Position numbers and translations under genes: made by a program. A DNA stretch of 64,000 nucleotides, from positions 1 to 64,000 of the forward strand of contig CANJRD010000017.1 of assembly GCA_947476695.1 (NCBI GenBank), in the 5' to 3' direction. The notes under the pieces were generated by a model, which was not told the origin of the DNA, did no database searches, and saw only the letters and a program-made list of their open reading frames with translations. Shown piece by piece: positions 44,576-53,104 of the stretch. How positions within the stretch are numbered: position 1 is the stretch's first letter; the number at the start of each line of letters is the position of its first letter. This DNA comes from Rhodospirillaceae bacterium. Its GTDB lineage: Bacteria; Pseudomonadota; Alphaproteobacteria; Rhodospirillales; Rhodospirillaceae.

Positions 44576-46330
44576 GTGACCGCGCTGACCGCACAGGTCT
44601 CGCCTGCAACGGCCTCCCGCGAGGGAGGCCGTTTGGCGTTCCGCACGGCGGGCGAGGGCGAGCCGGCGAGCGGCTTTCAGCGCGTGCTGGCCTTCGCCGA
44701 ACGCGGTCTTGCGCCCTATCTGATCCTCACGTTCCTCTGCGCCGTGCTGTTCGGTCTCGGCCTATCGAGCCTGCCGCCGACCGACCGCGACGAAGCCCGC
44801 TTCATGCAGGCGACCAAGCAGATGATCGAGACCGGCGACTACGTGCACATCAAGGTGCAGGACGATCCGCGCACCAAGAAGCCCATCGGCATCTACTGGC
44901 TGCAAGCCTTGAGCGTGCAGGCGCTTGGTCAGCCGATCAACAAAGCTTGGCCGTATCGCGTGCCGTCGGCGCTGGGTGCGCTGCTGGCGGTGTTGATGAC
45001 CTGCTATGCGGGGCGCCGCCTGTTCGGTCTGCGCGCCGGATTGGTCGCCGGCCTGGCGGTGGCGACCATGCCGCTGGTCGTGGCGGAAGCGCATCTCGCC
45101 AAGACCGACGCCGTGCTTCTGGGCTTCACGACACTCGCCATGGCGATGCTGGGCACCGTCTACGCCAATCGCGTACTGGAGACGAAAGACCGTCACGACA
45201 CCTGGCGCCTGGTGGTGTTCTGGCTCGCGGGCGGCGCGGCGGCGTTGATCAAGGGGCCGGTGATCGCGCTGGTCGTGGGCGCGACAGTCGCAACCCTCGC
45301 GATCATGGACCGCGACCGCAAGGTCGTGCTGTCGCTCAAGCCGCAGTGGGGCATTCCCCTCGCACTCCTCGTCGTTGCGCCGTGGATTTATCTGCTGCTG
45401 CGCGGCGGCGACGCCGGCTTCGTCGGCAATGCGTTCCGCGAAGACGTGCTGCCCAAGCTGATCGGCGGACAGGAAACGCACGGCGGCTTGCCGGGCTATT
45501 ATCTCGTCACAACGATCCTGACCGCGTGGCCGTGGTCGCTGTTCATCCCGCTCGCGCTGGTGGCGACATGGCCCGCGCGCTCCGCACCGGCGATCCGCTT
45601 CTGCCTCGCGTGGCTGGTGCCGGCCTGGCTCGCCTTCGAGGCCGTGCCGACCAAACTGCCGCACTACATCCTGCCGCTGCTTCCCGCCGCCGCGCTGTTG
45701 CTGGGCTCGGCCGTGCAAGATGGACGCCGGTGGCGCGGCGCGATGACGCGCATCGGCGGCCTCGGCTGGCGCGGGCTTTACGTCGTCGTCAGCCTCTGCC
45801 TCGCGACCGCGCTGGCCTGGGCCGCGCGCACCTATGGTGTTCCGATGAACGCCGCGCTGATGATCGCCGGCGCAAGCTGCATCGCCATCGCCGTGCTGAC
45901 GATCGTCGCCGGCTCGGTCCCGCCGCGACCGACCGTCGCCGCGGCCGGCGTGGCCGCCGCGTTGTTCTGCGCGAGCGTCTTCGGCGGCGTCGTCCCGGAA
46001 GCATCGCGTCTGTGGGTCAGCAGCCGCCTTGCCACCGAGATCGCACGTTTCAAGCCGACCGGCCCCGTTGTGCTCGTCGGTTTCCATGAACCTTCGGCGC
46101 TGTTCCTGCTCGGCACGCGCAGCACGATCCTGACCATGGCACCGGATGCCGGTTCGCGCCTGCTGAACATGCCGGGCATCATCGTCGCCACCGACGACAC
46201 CGAAACCGCCGCCGTGACGCAAGTCGTCGAAGCCGGCGGCGGACGCGTCGTGTCGTTGGCGAAGATCGAGGGCGTCAACTACGCGCGCGGCAAGCCGATC
46301 ACGCTCAACCTGCTGAAGCTCGCCGAATGA
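44576..46330 (+). CDS. ArnT-like glycosyltransferase, GT39 family
   Basis: The 584-aa polytopic protein (about 11-12 helices) has PPTDRDEARFMQATKQM, the Asp-Glu periplasmic motif of GT39/ArnT enzymes, and KKPIGIYWLQALS. These enzymes transfer a sugar from undecaprenyl phosphate to lipid A or protein. The GTG at 44576 puts a perfect hairpin (44608-44633) inside codons 11-20. A later GTG at 44684 would place it in the leader instead, and the residues between look non-conserved. The real start is therefore open. It overlaps the PAP2 gene by four bases. Confidence 0.85.
   Translation: MTALTAQVSPATASREGGRLAFRTAGEGEPASGFQRVLAFAERGLAPYLILTFLCAVLFGLGLSSLPPTDRDEARFMQATKQMIETGDYVHIKVQDDPRTKKPIGIYWLQALSVQALGQPINKAWPYRVPSALGALLAVLMTCYAGRRLFGLRAGLVAGLAVATMPLVVAEAHLAKTDAVLLGFTTLAMAMLGTVYANRVLETKDRHDTWRLVVFWLAGGAAALIKGPVIALVVGATVATLAIMDRDRKVVLSLKPQWGIPLALLVVAPWIYLLLRGGDAGFVGNAFREDVLPKLIGGQETHGGLPGYYLVTTILTAWPWSLFIPLALVATWPARSAPAIRFCLAWLVPAWLAFEAVPTKLPHYILPLLPAAALLLGSAVQDGRRWRGAMTRIGGLGWRGLYVVVSLCLATALAWAARTYGVPMNAALMIAGASCIAIAVLTIVAGSVPPRPTVAAAGVAAALFCASVFGGVVPEASRLWVSSRLATEIARFKPTGPVVLVGFHEPSALFLLGTRSTILTMAPDAGSRLLNMPGIIVATDDTETAAVTQVVEAGGGRVVSLAKIEGVNYARGKPITLNLLKLAE
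44608..44633 (+). terminator. Perfect hairpin at the hbd/GT39 junction
   Basis: AACGGCCTCCC (44608-44618) pairs perfectly with GGGAGGCCGTT (44623-44633) around GCGA. Only three T follow. It is placed where a terminator of etfB-etfA-hbd is expected, 38 bases after the hbd stop, which argues for a downstream start of the GT39 gene. Confidence 0.5.
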
Positions 46331-46989
46331 TCCGCTCGCGGGAAATGCGCACGGTGCTGATCGGCCTCGTCCCGACCGCCCTCGTCGTGACGGCGCTGAT
46401 CATCTGGGTCGATCAGCCGCTCGCGGCCTACATGGCCCAGCACAGCGAGACGCCGCTGGTCGCCACGTTCCGCATCATCACCTTCCTGGCCAACGGTACG
46501 ATCTGGTACTCGCTCGCGCTGTTCAGCATCGCGTTCGCCTGGAACAAGGCCCGCCACGATGAGTCGCCCGGCGCTCAGATGCAGATGCGGCGCGTCGTGC
46601 GCGCGTGGCTCTTCATGATCGTCTCCATGGCGATCTCCGGCCTGCTGGTGAACGCGCTCAAGATCGCCATCGGACGCGCGCGCCCGAAGCTGTTTCTTTA
46701 TGAAAACGTCGTTGGCCTCGCGCCCTTCGCCCGCACGCTGGAGGATTGCAGCTTCCCGTCGGGTCATTCGCAATCGATCTGGGCGGCGATGCTGGCCCTG
46801 GCCTGGATCCTGCCCTATGGACGCAACGCGTTCATCGCCGTCGCGGTCATCGTCGCCGCTAGCCGCGTGATCATCGGCACGCATTACGCCAGCGACGTCG
46901 TCGCCGGTGCTTATCTCGCCTTCGCCGTCGGCCTGCTCGTGCGCCGCTGGTTCATCCGCACAGACGTGTATCTGACGTCGGCGGCCTAA
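46327..46989 (+). CDS. PAP2-family membrane phosphatase
   Basis: The 220-aa membrane protein has all three PAP2 motifs: KIAIGRARPKLF, then CSFPSGHSQSIWAAML and SRVIIGTHYASDVVAGAY. It is coupled to the ArnT-like gene by ATGA. A phosphatase next to a lipid-linked sugar transferase fits lipid A remodelling (LpxE/LpxF-like) or recycling of undecaprenyl phosphate. It converges with the TlpA-like gene, overlapping by four bases. Confidence 0.88.
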   Translation: MIRSREMRTVLIGLVPTALVVTALIIWVDQPLAAYMAQHSETPLVATFRIITFLANGTIWYSLALFSIAFAWNKARHDESPGAQMQMRRVVRAWLFMIVSMAISGLLVNALKIAIGRARPKLFLYENVVGLAPFARTLEDCSFPSGHSQSIWAAMLALAWILPYGRNAFIAVAVIVAASRVIIGTHYASDVVAGAYLAFAVGLLVRRWFIRTDVYLTSAA

Positions 46990-47633
46990 GGCTTCGCGAT
47001 CTCGTCCTGGATGATCTTGGAGATCTCGGGCGCGTCCCAGGCGTTCTCGCCTTCGAGGCGGGCGACTTCGCGGCCCTGGCGGTCGACCAGGATGGTTGTC
47101 GGCAGGCCGCGCAGTTTCGCCTCACGCATGAACTGGGTGGCGGGCTCGACGTAGAGCGCGATGTTCTTCCAACCCTGTTCCTTGGCGAAGGGGGCCGCGA
47201 CTTTCGCGCCGTCTTTGTCCTGGCTGATCGCCAGCACGGCGAAGTTGTCGCCGCCCAGGCTGGCCTGGAGCTTGTCGAGCGTCGGCATCTCCTCGACGCA
47301 AGGGGCGCACCAGGTCGCCCAGAAATTCACCAGCAGCACCTTGCCCTTGAAGTCGGCCAGGGTGTGGTCCTTGCCGTCGGCGTCCTGGAACGTGGTTGCG
47401 GCGGCCGGCTGGGGGTCTTCGTGCCGTTTCAGCTTATCGAGATGAAGCTTCGGTGACGGGGTGGTTGGCGCGCGTGTCTGGGCCGCGGTTTGCGCGGCCG
47501 GCGCGGTCTGTTTCGCCTCTTGCGGCTTCTGGTCGCAGGCGCCCAGCCCCAGGGTTGCCAGGGCGGCCAGGGCGGTGATAATCACCGCGCGGGTTTTTGG
47601 CCGAAAACCCAGGAAATTCATATGGCGTTGCAT
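46986..47633 (-). CDS. TlpA-like thioredoxin-fold lipoprotein
   Basis: The 215-aa protein has a signal peptide with lipobox LGLGAC, an Ala/Pro/Thr-rich linker, and a thioredoxin domain with [15 protein letters not shown], the WCxPC active site, and [12 protein letters not shown] with the cis-Pro. It is a membrane-anchored periplasmic reductase, likely for cytochrome c maturation or another disulfide exchange. ATG 47633 or 47621 may start it. It is divergent from argH, an arrangement common in alphaproteobacteria. Confidence 0.92.
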   Translation of the reverse strand: MQRHMNFLGFRPKTRAVIITALAALATLGLGACDQKPQEAKQTAPAAQTAAQTRAPTTPSPKLHLDKLKRHEDPQPAAATTFQDADGKDHTLADFKGKVLLVNFWATWCAPCVEEMPTLDKLQASLGGDNFAVLAISQDKDGAKVAAPFAKEQGWKNIALYVEPATQFMREAKLRGLPTTILVDRQGREVARLEGENAWDAPEISKIIQDEIAKP

Positions 47634-47695
47634 GTTTGTCCTCAACATTCGGGGCCAGCATAAAGGGCGACGCCAGCAGAGCCAAGGTTGCCGCG

Positions 47696-49087
47696 ATGAC
47701 CAGCAAGATTTGGGGTGGGCGCTTCTCGGAAGGCCCCGCCGCCATCATGGAGGCGATCAACGTCTCCGTCGACTTCGACCAACGGCTGGCCAAGCAGGAC
47801 GTGCGCGGCAGCCGCGCCCACTGCGCCATGCTTGTGGCGACCGGCATCATCTCCGAAGCGGACGGTTTGGCGATCCAGGAGGGCCTGACCCGGATCGAGA
47901 AGGACGTCGCGCTGGGCGCCTTCAACTTCAAGCGCGCGCTTGAAGACGTTCACATGAACATCGAGTCCAAGCTGGCCGAACTGATCGGTGCGCCGGCGGG
48001 ACGCCTGCATACGGCGCGTTCGCGTAACGATCAGGTCGCCACCGACTTCCGCATGTGGGTGCGCGCCGCCATCGAGACCCTGGACGAGGAACTCGCCAAG
48101 GTGCAGTCCGCCCTGATCGACAAGGCCGAGGCTTTCGCCGACGCCATCATGCCGGGCTTCACCCACCTGCAGGCCGCCCAGCCGGTGACGCTGGGCCACC
48201 ACCTGCTCGCTTACGTCGAGATGTTCGGGCGCGACCGCGGCCGCCTCACGGATGCGCGCGTGCGCCTGAACGAATGCCCGCTGGGCGCGGGCGCCATCGC
48301 CGGCACCTCGTTCCCGATCGACCGTCACATGACGGCGGAGAAGCTGGGCTTCGACCGCCCGATGGCGAATTCGATGGATGCCGTTTCCGACCGCGACTTC
48401 GCGCTCGAGTTCCTCAGCGCGGCGGCGATCCTGGCGACGCATATGTCGCGCCTGGCTGAGGAAATGGTGTTCTGGTCGAGCGCGCAGTTCAGCTTCATCC
48501 GCTTCACGGACGCATTCTCCACCGGCAGCTCGATGATGCCGCAGAAGCGCAACCCGGACGCCGCCGAGCTCGTGCGCGGCAAGACGGGCCGCGTGTTCGG
48601 CAACCTGTTCGGCCTGCTGACGGTGATGAAGGGTCTGCCGCTGACCTATTCCAAAGACATGCAGGAAGACAAGGAAGCCGCCTTCGCCGCCTTCGATACG
48701 TTGGAACTGTGCCTGGCCGCGACCGCCGGACTTGTCGCCGACATGAAGCCCGACCGCGAGAAGATGCATAAAGCCGCGGCCGTGGGCTTCATCACCGCCA
48801 CCGACTTCGCCGACTGGCTGGTGCAGAAGCTCAACATCCCGTTCCGCGAAGCGCATCACATCACCGGCCGCGTCGTGAAACTGGCGGAAGGCAGCGGCTG
48901 CGACATCGGCCAGCTGTCGCTCGCCGACATGCAGCAGGCCGAGCCGCGCATCACCGATGACGTGTTCAATATCCTGACGGTGGAAGCGTCCGCCGCCAGC
49001 CGCACCAGCTTCGGCGGCACCGCGCCCGATCAGGTGCGCAAACAAGTCGTGTCCGCCCGCGAACGTTTCCTGAAGAGGTCCGCATGA
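47696..49087 (+). CDS. argH: Argininosuccinate lyase
   Basis: The 463-aa protein releases arginine and fumarate from argininosuccinate. The fumarase-family signature [19 protein letters not shown] is present, along with [18 protein letters not shown] at the N-terminal part. ATG 47696 is preceded by CCAAGG and gives the canonical [12 protein letters not shown] start. It overlaps the small lipoprotein gene by ATGA. Confidence 0.97.
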   Translation: MTSKIWGGRFSEGPAAIMEAINVSVDFDQRLAKQDVRGSRAHCAMLVATGIISEADGLAIQEGLTRIEKDVALGAFNFKRALEDVHMNIESKLAELIGAPAGRLHTARSRNDQVATDFRMWVRAAIETLDEELAKVQSALIDKAEAFADAIMPGFTHLQAAQPVTLGHHLLAYVEMFGRDRGRLTDARVRLNECPLGAGAIAGTSFPIDRHMTAEKLGFDRPMANSMDAVSDRDFALEFLSAAAILATHMSRLAEEMVFWSSAQFSFIRFTDAFSTGSSMMPQKRNPDAAELVRGKTGRVFGNLFGLLTVMKGLPLTYSKDMQEDKEAAFAAFDTLELCLAATAGLVADMKPDREKMHKAAAVGFITATDFADWLVQKLNIPFREAHHITGRVVKLAEGSGCDIGQLSLADMQQAEPRITDDVFNILTVEASAASRTSFGGTAPDQVRKQVVSARERFLKRSA

Positions 49088-49218
49088 ACAAGCGCATCTC
49101 CGCCATCATCTGCCTCGCGCTGGTGATCGCCGCCGTCGGCCTCGGCGCCTGCGGCCGTAAGGAAAAACTCACGCCACCGCGCGGCGCGGAATATCCGCGC
49201 CAGTACCCGCGCGAATAG
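49084..49218 (+). CDS. lptM: Small LptM (YifL)-like lipoprotein
   Basis: A 44-aa product begins at the ATG overlapping argH and ends at TAG 49216-49218. It has a basic start, a hydrophobic stretch and lipobox GLGAC followed by GRKEKLTPP, matching the small YifL/LptM lipoproteins that help LptD mature in the outer membrane. The argH-lptM-lysA order is a recurring one in Proteobacteria. It is easily missed because it is so short. Confidence 0.88.
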   Translation: MNKRISAIICLALVIAAVGLGACGRKEKLTPPRGAEYPRQYPRE

Positions 49219-49230
49219 GACCGACGTTCC

Positions 49231-50496
49231 ATGCATCACTTCGTGTATCGCGGCGGCATCCTCCACGCCGAGGATGTGCCGATTCCGCAAATCGCCGAAG
49301 CCGTCGGCACGCCGTTCTATTGCTATTCCACCGCCACGCTGACGCGTCACTACAAGGTGTTCAGCGACGCGCTGAACGGCCTGGACGCGACCATCTGCTT
49401 CGCGGTGAAGGCGAACGCCAATCTCGCCGTCATCCGCACGCTGGTGAGCCTGGGTGCGGGTTGCGATGTCGTCTCCGGCGGCGAGCTGCGTCTCGCGCTG
49501 AAAGCCGGCGTTGCCCCGGAAAAGATCGTGTTCTCCGGCGTCGGCAAGACCGCGGATGAACTGCAGTTCGCCATCGACAACAATGTCGGGCAGATCAACG
49601 TCGAGTCCGAGCCTGAGCTCGAACTGTTGAGCAAACTGGCAACGGCGGCCAACAAGCGCGTGCGCATCGCGTTGCGGGTCAATCCGGATGTGAACACAGG
49701 CGGGCACGACAAGATCACCACCGGCCGCAAGGAAGACAAGTTCGGTATCGAGTGGACGCTGGCGCCGAAGCTGTACCGCAAGGCGCACAAGCTGCCGGGC
49801 ATCGAAGCCTCGGCGGTCGCCGTGCACATCGGTTCGCAGATCACCGACCTCGCGCCGTTCGAGACGGCGTTCACGCGCGTGCGCGACCTGGTCTTGATGC
49901 TGCGCAACGACGGCATCGCCATCAGCCACCTCGATCTCGGCGGTGGTCTCGGCGTGCCTTACGACCACAGCAGCAACGTGCTGCCGCCGTCGCCCGCCGC
50001 CTATGGCGAGATGGTGAAGCGGACGGTCGGCGGGCTGGGCTGCAAGCTGGCGTTCGAGCCCGGTCGCCTTCTGGTCGGCAACGCCGGCGTGCTGGTGTCG
50101 CGGGTGATCTTCATCAAGGAAGGCACCACCAAGCGCTTCACCATCGTCGACGCCGGCATGAACGACCTTATCCGCCCGGCGATGTACGACGCCGTGCACG
50201 AGATCCTGCCCATCGTCGAAGGCCGCGGCGATGCACTGGCCACCGATGTGGTCGGCCCGGTCTGCGAAACCTCGGACCGCTTCGCGCAGGGCGTCGACCT
50301 GCCGAATCTGAAGGCCGACGATCTGGTGGCCTTCATGACCGCCGGGGCCTACGGGGCCGCGATGTCCTCGACCTATAACGCCCGAGCCCTGGTGCCCGAG
50401 GTGCTGGTCAACGGGGCCGAGTTCGCCGTGGTGCGCCGGCGCCCGTCTTTCGAGGAAATGACAGCTTTGGAACAACTGCCGGTGTGGCTGGATTAG
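49231..50496 (+). CDS. lysA: Diaminopimelate decarboxylase
   Basis: The 421-aa fold-type III PLP enzyme makes lysine from meso-diaminopimelate. ICFAVKANANLAVIRTL has the PLP lysine, VAVHIGSQITDL the conserved His, HLDLGGGLGVPY the glycine loop and LAFEPGRLLVGNAG the phosphate-binding turn. It lies 12 bases after the small lipoprotein gene. Confidence 0.97.
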   Translation: MHHFVYRGGILHAEDVPIPQIAEAVGTPFYCYSTATLTRHYKVFSDALNGLDATICFAVKANANLAVIRTLVSLGAGCDVVSGGELRLALKAGVAPEKIVFSGVGKTADELQFAIDNNVGQINVESEPELELLSKLATAANKRVRIALRVNPDVNTGGHDKITTGRKEDKFGIEWTLAPKLYRKAHKLPGIEASAVAVHIGSQITDLAPFETAFTRVRDLVLMLRNDGIAISHLDLGGGLGVPYDHSSNVLPPSPAAYGEMVKRTVGGLGCKLAFEPGRLLVGNAGVLVSRVIFIKEGTTKRFTIVDAGMNDLIRPAMYDAVHEILPIVEGRGDALATDVVGPVCETSDRFAQGVDLPNLKADDLVAFMTAGAYGAAMSSTYNARALVPEVLVNGAEFAVVRRRPSFEEMTALEQLPVWLD

Positions 50497-50584
50497 GTCG
50501 GTCGCCGCCCTGGCGGCCAGATCCCAGCCTTTGCCGCGGGGTTAGCCGATTGCTGGCTTCCGGAGCAGCCCTTAGACTGACCGC

Positions 50585-53059
50585 ATGTCCCCTGCGCGCC
50601 TCCCGGTAGACGACACCCCATTACGCCTGCGCCTCGCCATGGCCTGGGCCGCCCTGACCTGGGAGCGGCTGGCCGCAGGCCTTTGGCCGGTCCTGACCGT
50701 CATTCTGTTGGGCGTGGCCGTGGCGCTGACCGATGCCTTGCCCTCGCTGCCGAGCGGCGTTCACCTCAGCCTGCTGCTGGTCTTCTTTGCCGCTATTGCC
50801 GGCTTGGCTTGGCGCGGCTTGCGTCATTTCACGTGGCCGAAGCGCGCCGAAGCGCGGGCGCGTCTCGAGGCGATCTCGCCGGTCAGCCACCGCCCGCTGA
50901 CGGCGGTTGAAGACACGCTGCCCGTGGGCGGCACACCGCTGCAGCGCGCGCTGTGGGTGCGCCATCAGGCGCTCGCCCGCGCGGCGCTGAACCGTTTGCG
51001 GTCGCCCTGGCCGATGCCGGAAGTCGCGCGGCGCGACGGCTTCGCGATCCGCGTGCTCGTCGTGCTGCTGCTGGCCATCGCCATCGTCGGCGCTGGCCGC
51101 GACTCACCGCACCGGCTGGCGCGCGCCATCGCGCCGGCGCTGGGCGGAAACAGCGCGCCGGTCACCGTGAAACTCTGGATCACCCCGCCCGCCTACACCA
51201 ACCGTTCGCCGATCTATGTCGAGAGCCCGGCGCAGCAGAAAGACATCGCCAAGCTTGAGATTCCGTTCGGGTCCAAAGCGCTGGTGATGGTTTCCGGCGC
51301 ACGCGGCAAGACGAGCCTGAGCCTCACGAGCGCGGACAGGATGACCGTCAACATGCCGATGACGCCGGTGCCGACGGCGGACACCACGGTGACCAACGAA
51401 AATGCCTCGCGGCTTGAGGTGCAGCTGCCCGAAACGCAGCGCATCGAAGTGCGCCAAGGATCGCGCCTCCTGGGTGGATGGGACGTGACCTGGATCGGCG
51501 ATCAAGTCCCCAGCATCGCGTTCGCCAACCAGCCACGCGACGGCGGGCGCGGCCGCTTGCGCATCGATTACACCGCGCAAGACGACTACGGCCTGCAAGC
51601 GGTCACCGGCAAGCTGACGCGCGCTGATGCCGAAGGCGCGATCGACATCGCGCTGACCATGCCGCCGTTCGGACCCAAGCAGGCGAACCAAACGTCGCAT
51701 CACGATCTTGGCGGCCATCCGTGGGCGGGCATGAAGGTGATGCTGACGCTCACCGCCACCGATCAGGCCGGCCAGAGCACCAGCACCGCGCCGCTGGAAG
51801 TGACGTTGCCCGAACGCAGCTTCAATCATCCGGTCGCGCAGGAGATCGCCCGACGCCGCAAGGACCTGATGGCCGACCCGGCGCGCGCCGCGGTGCCGGC
51901 CCGCGATGCCTTCGCGCGGCTGATGACGAACCCGAACGCGTTCAATGGCGACCGTGTCGTCTTCCTGGCGCTGTCGTCCGCGCGCTACCGGCTGAGCTAT
52001 GACTCTGCCGAGAATGCGCTGAAAGGCCTGCCGGAGCTGCTGTGGCAAACGGCGGTGCGCATCGAGGATGGCGCCCTGGGCGAATCCGAACAGCGCCTCG
52101 AGGCGGCAGAGAAAGCTTTGCGCGAGGCGATGGAACGCAACGCGGGCGCGGATGAGATCAGCAAGCTGCTGGACGAATTGCAGCGGTCGTTCGCCGATTA
52201 TGCACGCGCGATGGCCGACAAGATGCCTGACCGCAACATGCAGATGGGCGGCCTCGACAAGAAGGGCAAGATGATCAGCCCCGAGGATATCGCCAAGACC
52301 ATGGAGCAACTGCGCGAGCTGTCGAAGATGGGCGCGCAGGATGCCGCCAAGCAGATGCTCGCCAACCTGCAGAACATGCTGCAGACGATGAAGAATGCCG
52401 CGGCCGGTAACGGCGGCGAAAGCGATGACATGAAGTCCGCGCAGGAAATGATGAAAGAGATGCGCGAGCTGACCGAGAAGCAGTCCGAGCTTCTCAATGA
52501 GACCTTCGATCAGGTCCGCCAGAACGCGCTGCGCAATTCACAGAAAAACGCCAAGGAAGGCGATCCGAACGCCGGCGAGAAGGCGGCCGACAAGCAGCAG
52601 AAACTGCGCGAACAGCTCAGCCAGCTGATGAGCAAGATGGCGAACATGTCCGGTCAGACGCCCGGCGCCATGGGCGATGCCGAGAAGTCGATGAAGAACG
52701 CGGAGCAAGCCCTGAAGTCGGGCGCGATGCAGCGCGGCGCCGAGGCCCAAGGTCAGGCGCTGTCGAAGATGGAAAGCGGCATGCAGGAAGCGTCGGAAGG
52801 CATGATGCAGGCGCTGGCCAAGAAAGGCATGTCGGGCATGATGCAGATGCCGGGCAATCAGCGCCGGCTTGAGCAGATGGGCGGACAACGCAACGGCCTC
52901 GACGACGGCGAGAACGTGCAGGTTCCGAAAGGCCCGGATACCGAAGGCATGGCGCAGCGCGTGCGCACGATCCTGGATGAGATCCGCAAGCGCGCCGCCG
53001 ACCGCACGCGTCCCGAAGCCGAGCAGGAATACCTGCGTCGCCTGATGAAGGAATTCTGA
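50585..53059 (+). CDS. TIGR02302/DUF4175 family membrane protein
   Basis: The 824-aa protein has two N-terminal membrane segments (near residues 28-75), a third near 155, and a large periplasmic-type region with ITPPAYTNRSPIYVESPAQ. From residue about 490 to the end it is a low-complexity, helical, Met/Gln/Lys/Glu-rich tail (for example GGLDKKGKMISPEDIAKTM). This matches the alphaproteobacterial TIGR02302 family of unknown function. The tail should form long coiled-coil helices. It ends with EQEYLRRLMKEF, typical of the family. Confidence 0.88.
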   Translation: MSPARLPVDDTPLRLRLAMAWAALTWERLAAGLWPVLTVILLGVAVALTDALPSLPSGVHLSLLLVFFAAIAGLAWRGLRHFTWPKRAEARARLEAISPVSHRPLTAVEDTLPVGGTPLQRALWVRHQALARAALNRLRSPWPMPEVARRDGFAIRVLVVLLLAIAIVGAGRDSPHRLARAIAPALGGNSAPVTVKLWITPPAYTNRSPIYVESPAQQKDIAKLEIPFGSKALVMVSGARGKTSLSLTSADRMTVNMPMTPVPTADTTVTNENASRLEVQLPETQRIEVRQGSRLLGGWDVTWIGDQVPSIAFANQPRDGGRGRLRIDYTAQDDYGLQAVTGKLTRADAEGAIDIALTMPPFGPKQANQTSHHDLGGHPWAGMKVMLTLTATDQAGQSTSTAPLEVTLPERSFNHPVAQEIARRRKDLMADPARAAVPARDAFARLMTNPNAFNGDRVVFLALSSARYRLSYDSAENALKGLPELLWQTAVRIEDGALGESEQRLEAAEKALREAMERNAGADEISKLLDELQRSFADYARAMADKMPDRNMQMGGLDKKGKMISPEDIAKTMEQLRELSKMGAQDAAKQMLANLQNMLQTMKNAAAGNGGESDDMKSAQEMMKEMRELTEKQSELLNETFDQVRQNALRNSQKNAKEGDPNAGEKAADKQQKLREQLSQLMSKMANMSGQTPGAMGDAEKSMKNAEQALKSGAMQRGAEAQGQALSKMESGMQEASEGMMQALAKKGMSGMMQMPGNQRRLEQMGGQRNGLDDGENVQVPKGPDTEGMAQRVRTILDEIRKRAADRTRPEAEQEYLRRLMKEF

Positions 53060-53104
53060 GGGCGAAGTCGGGGGCTCAGCCGTTCCCGGCTAACCTTGCG
53101 GCGG

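Noticed and set aside
47642-49045. Long minus-strand open frame opposite argH
   Set aside because: argH is unmistakable on the plus strand. The shadow has no motif.
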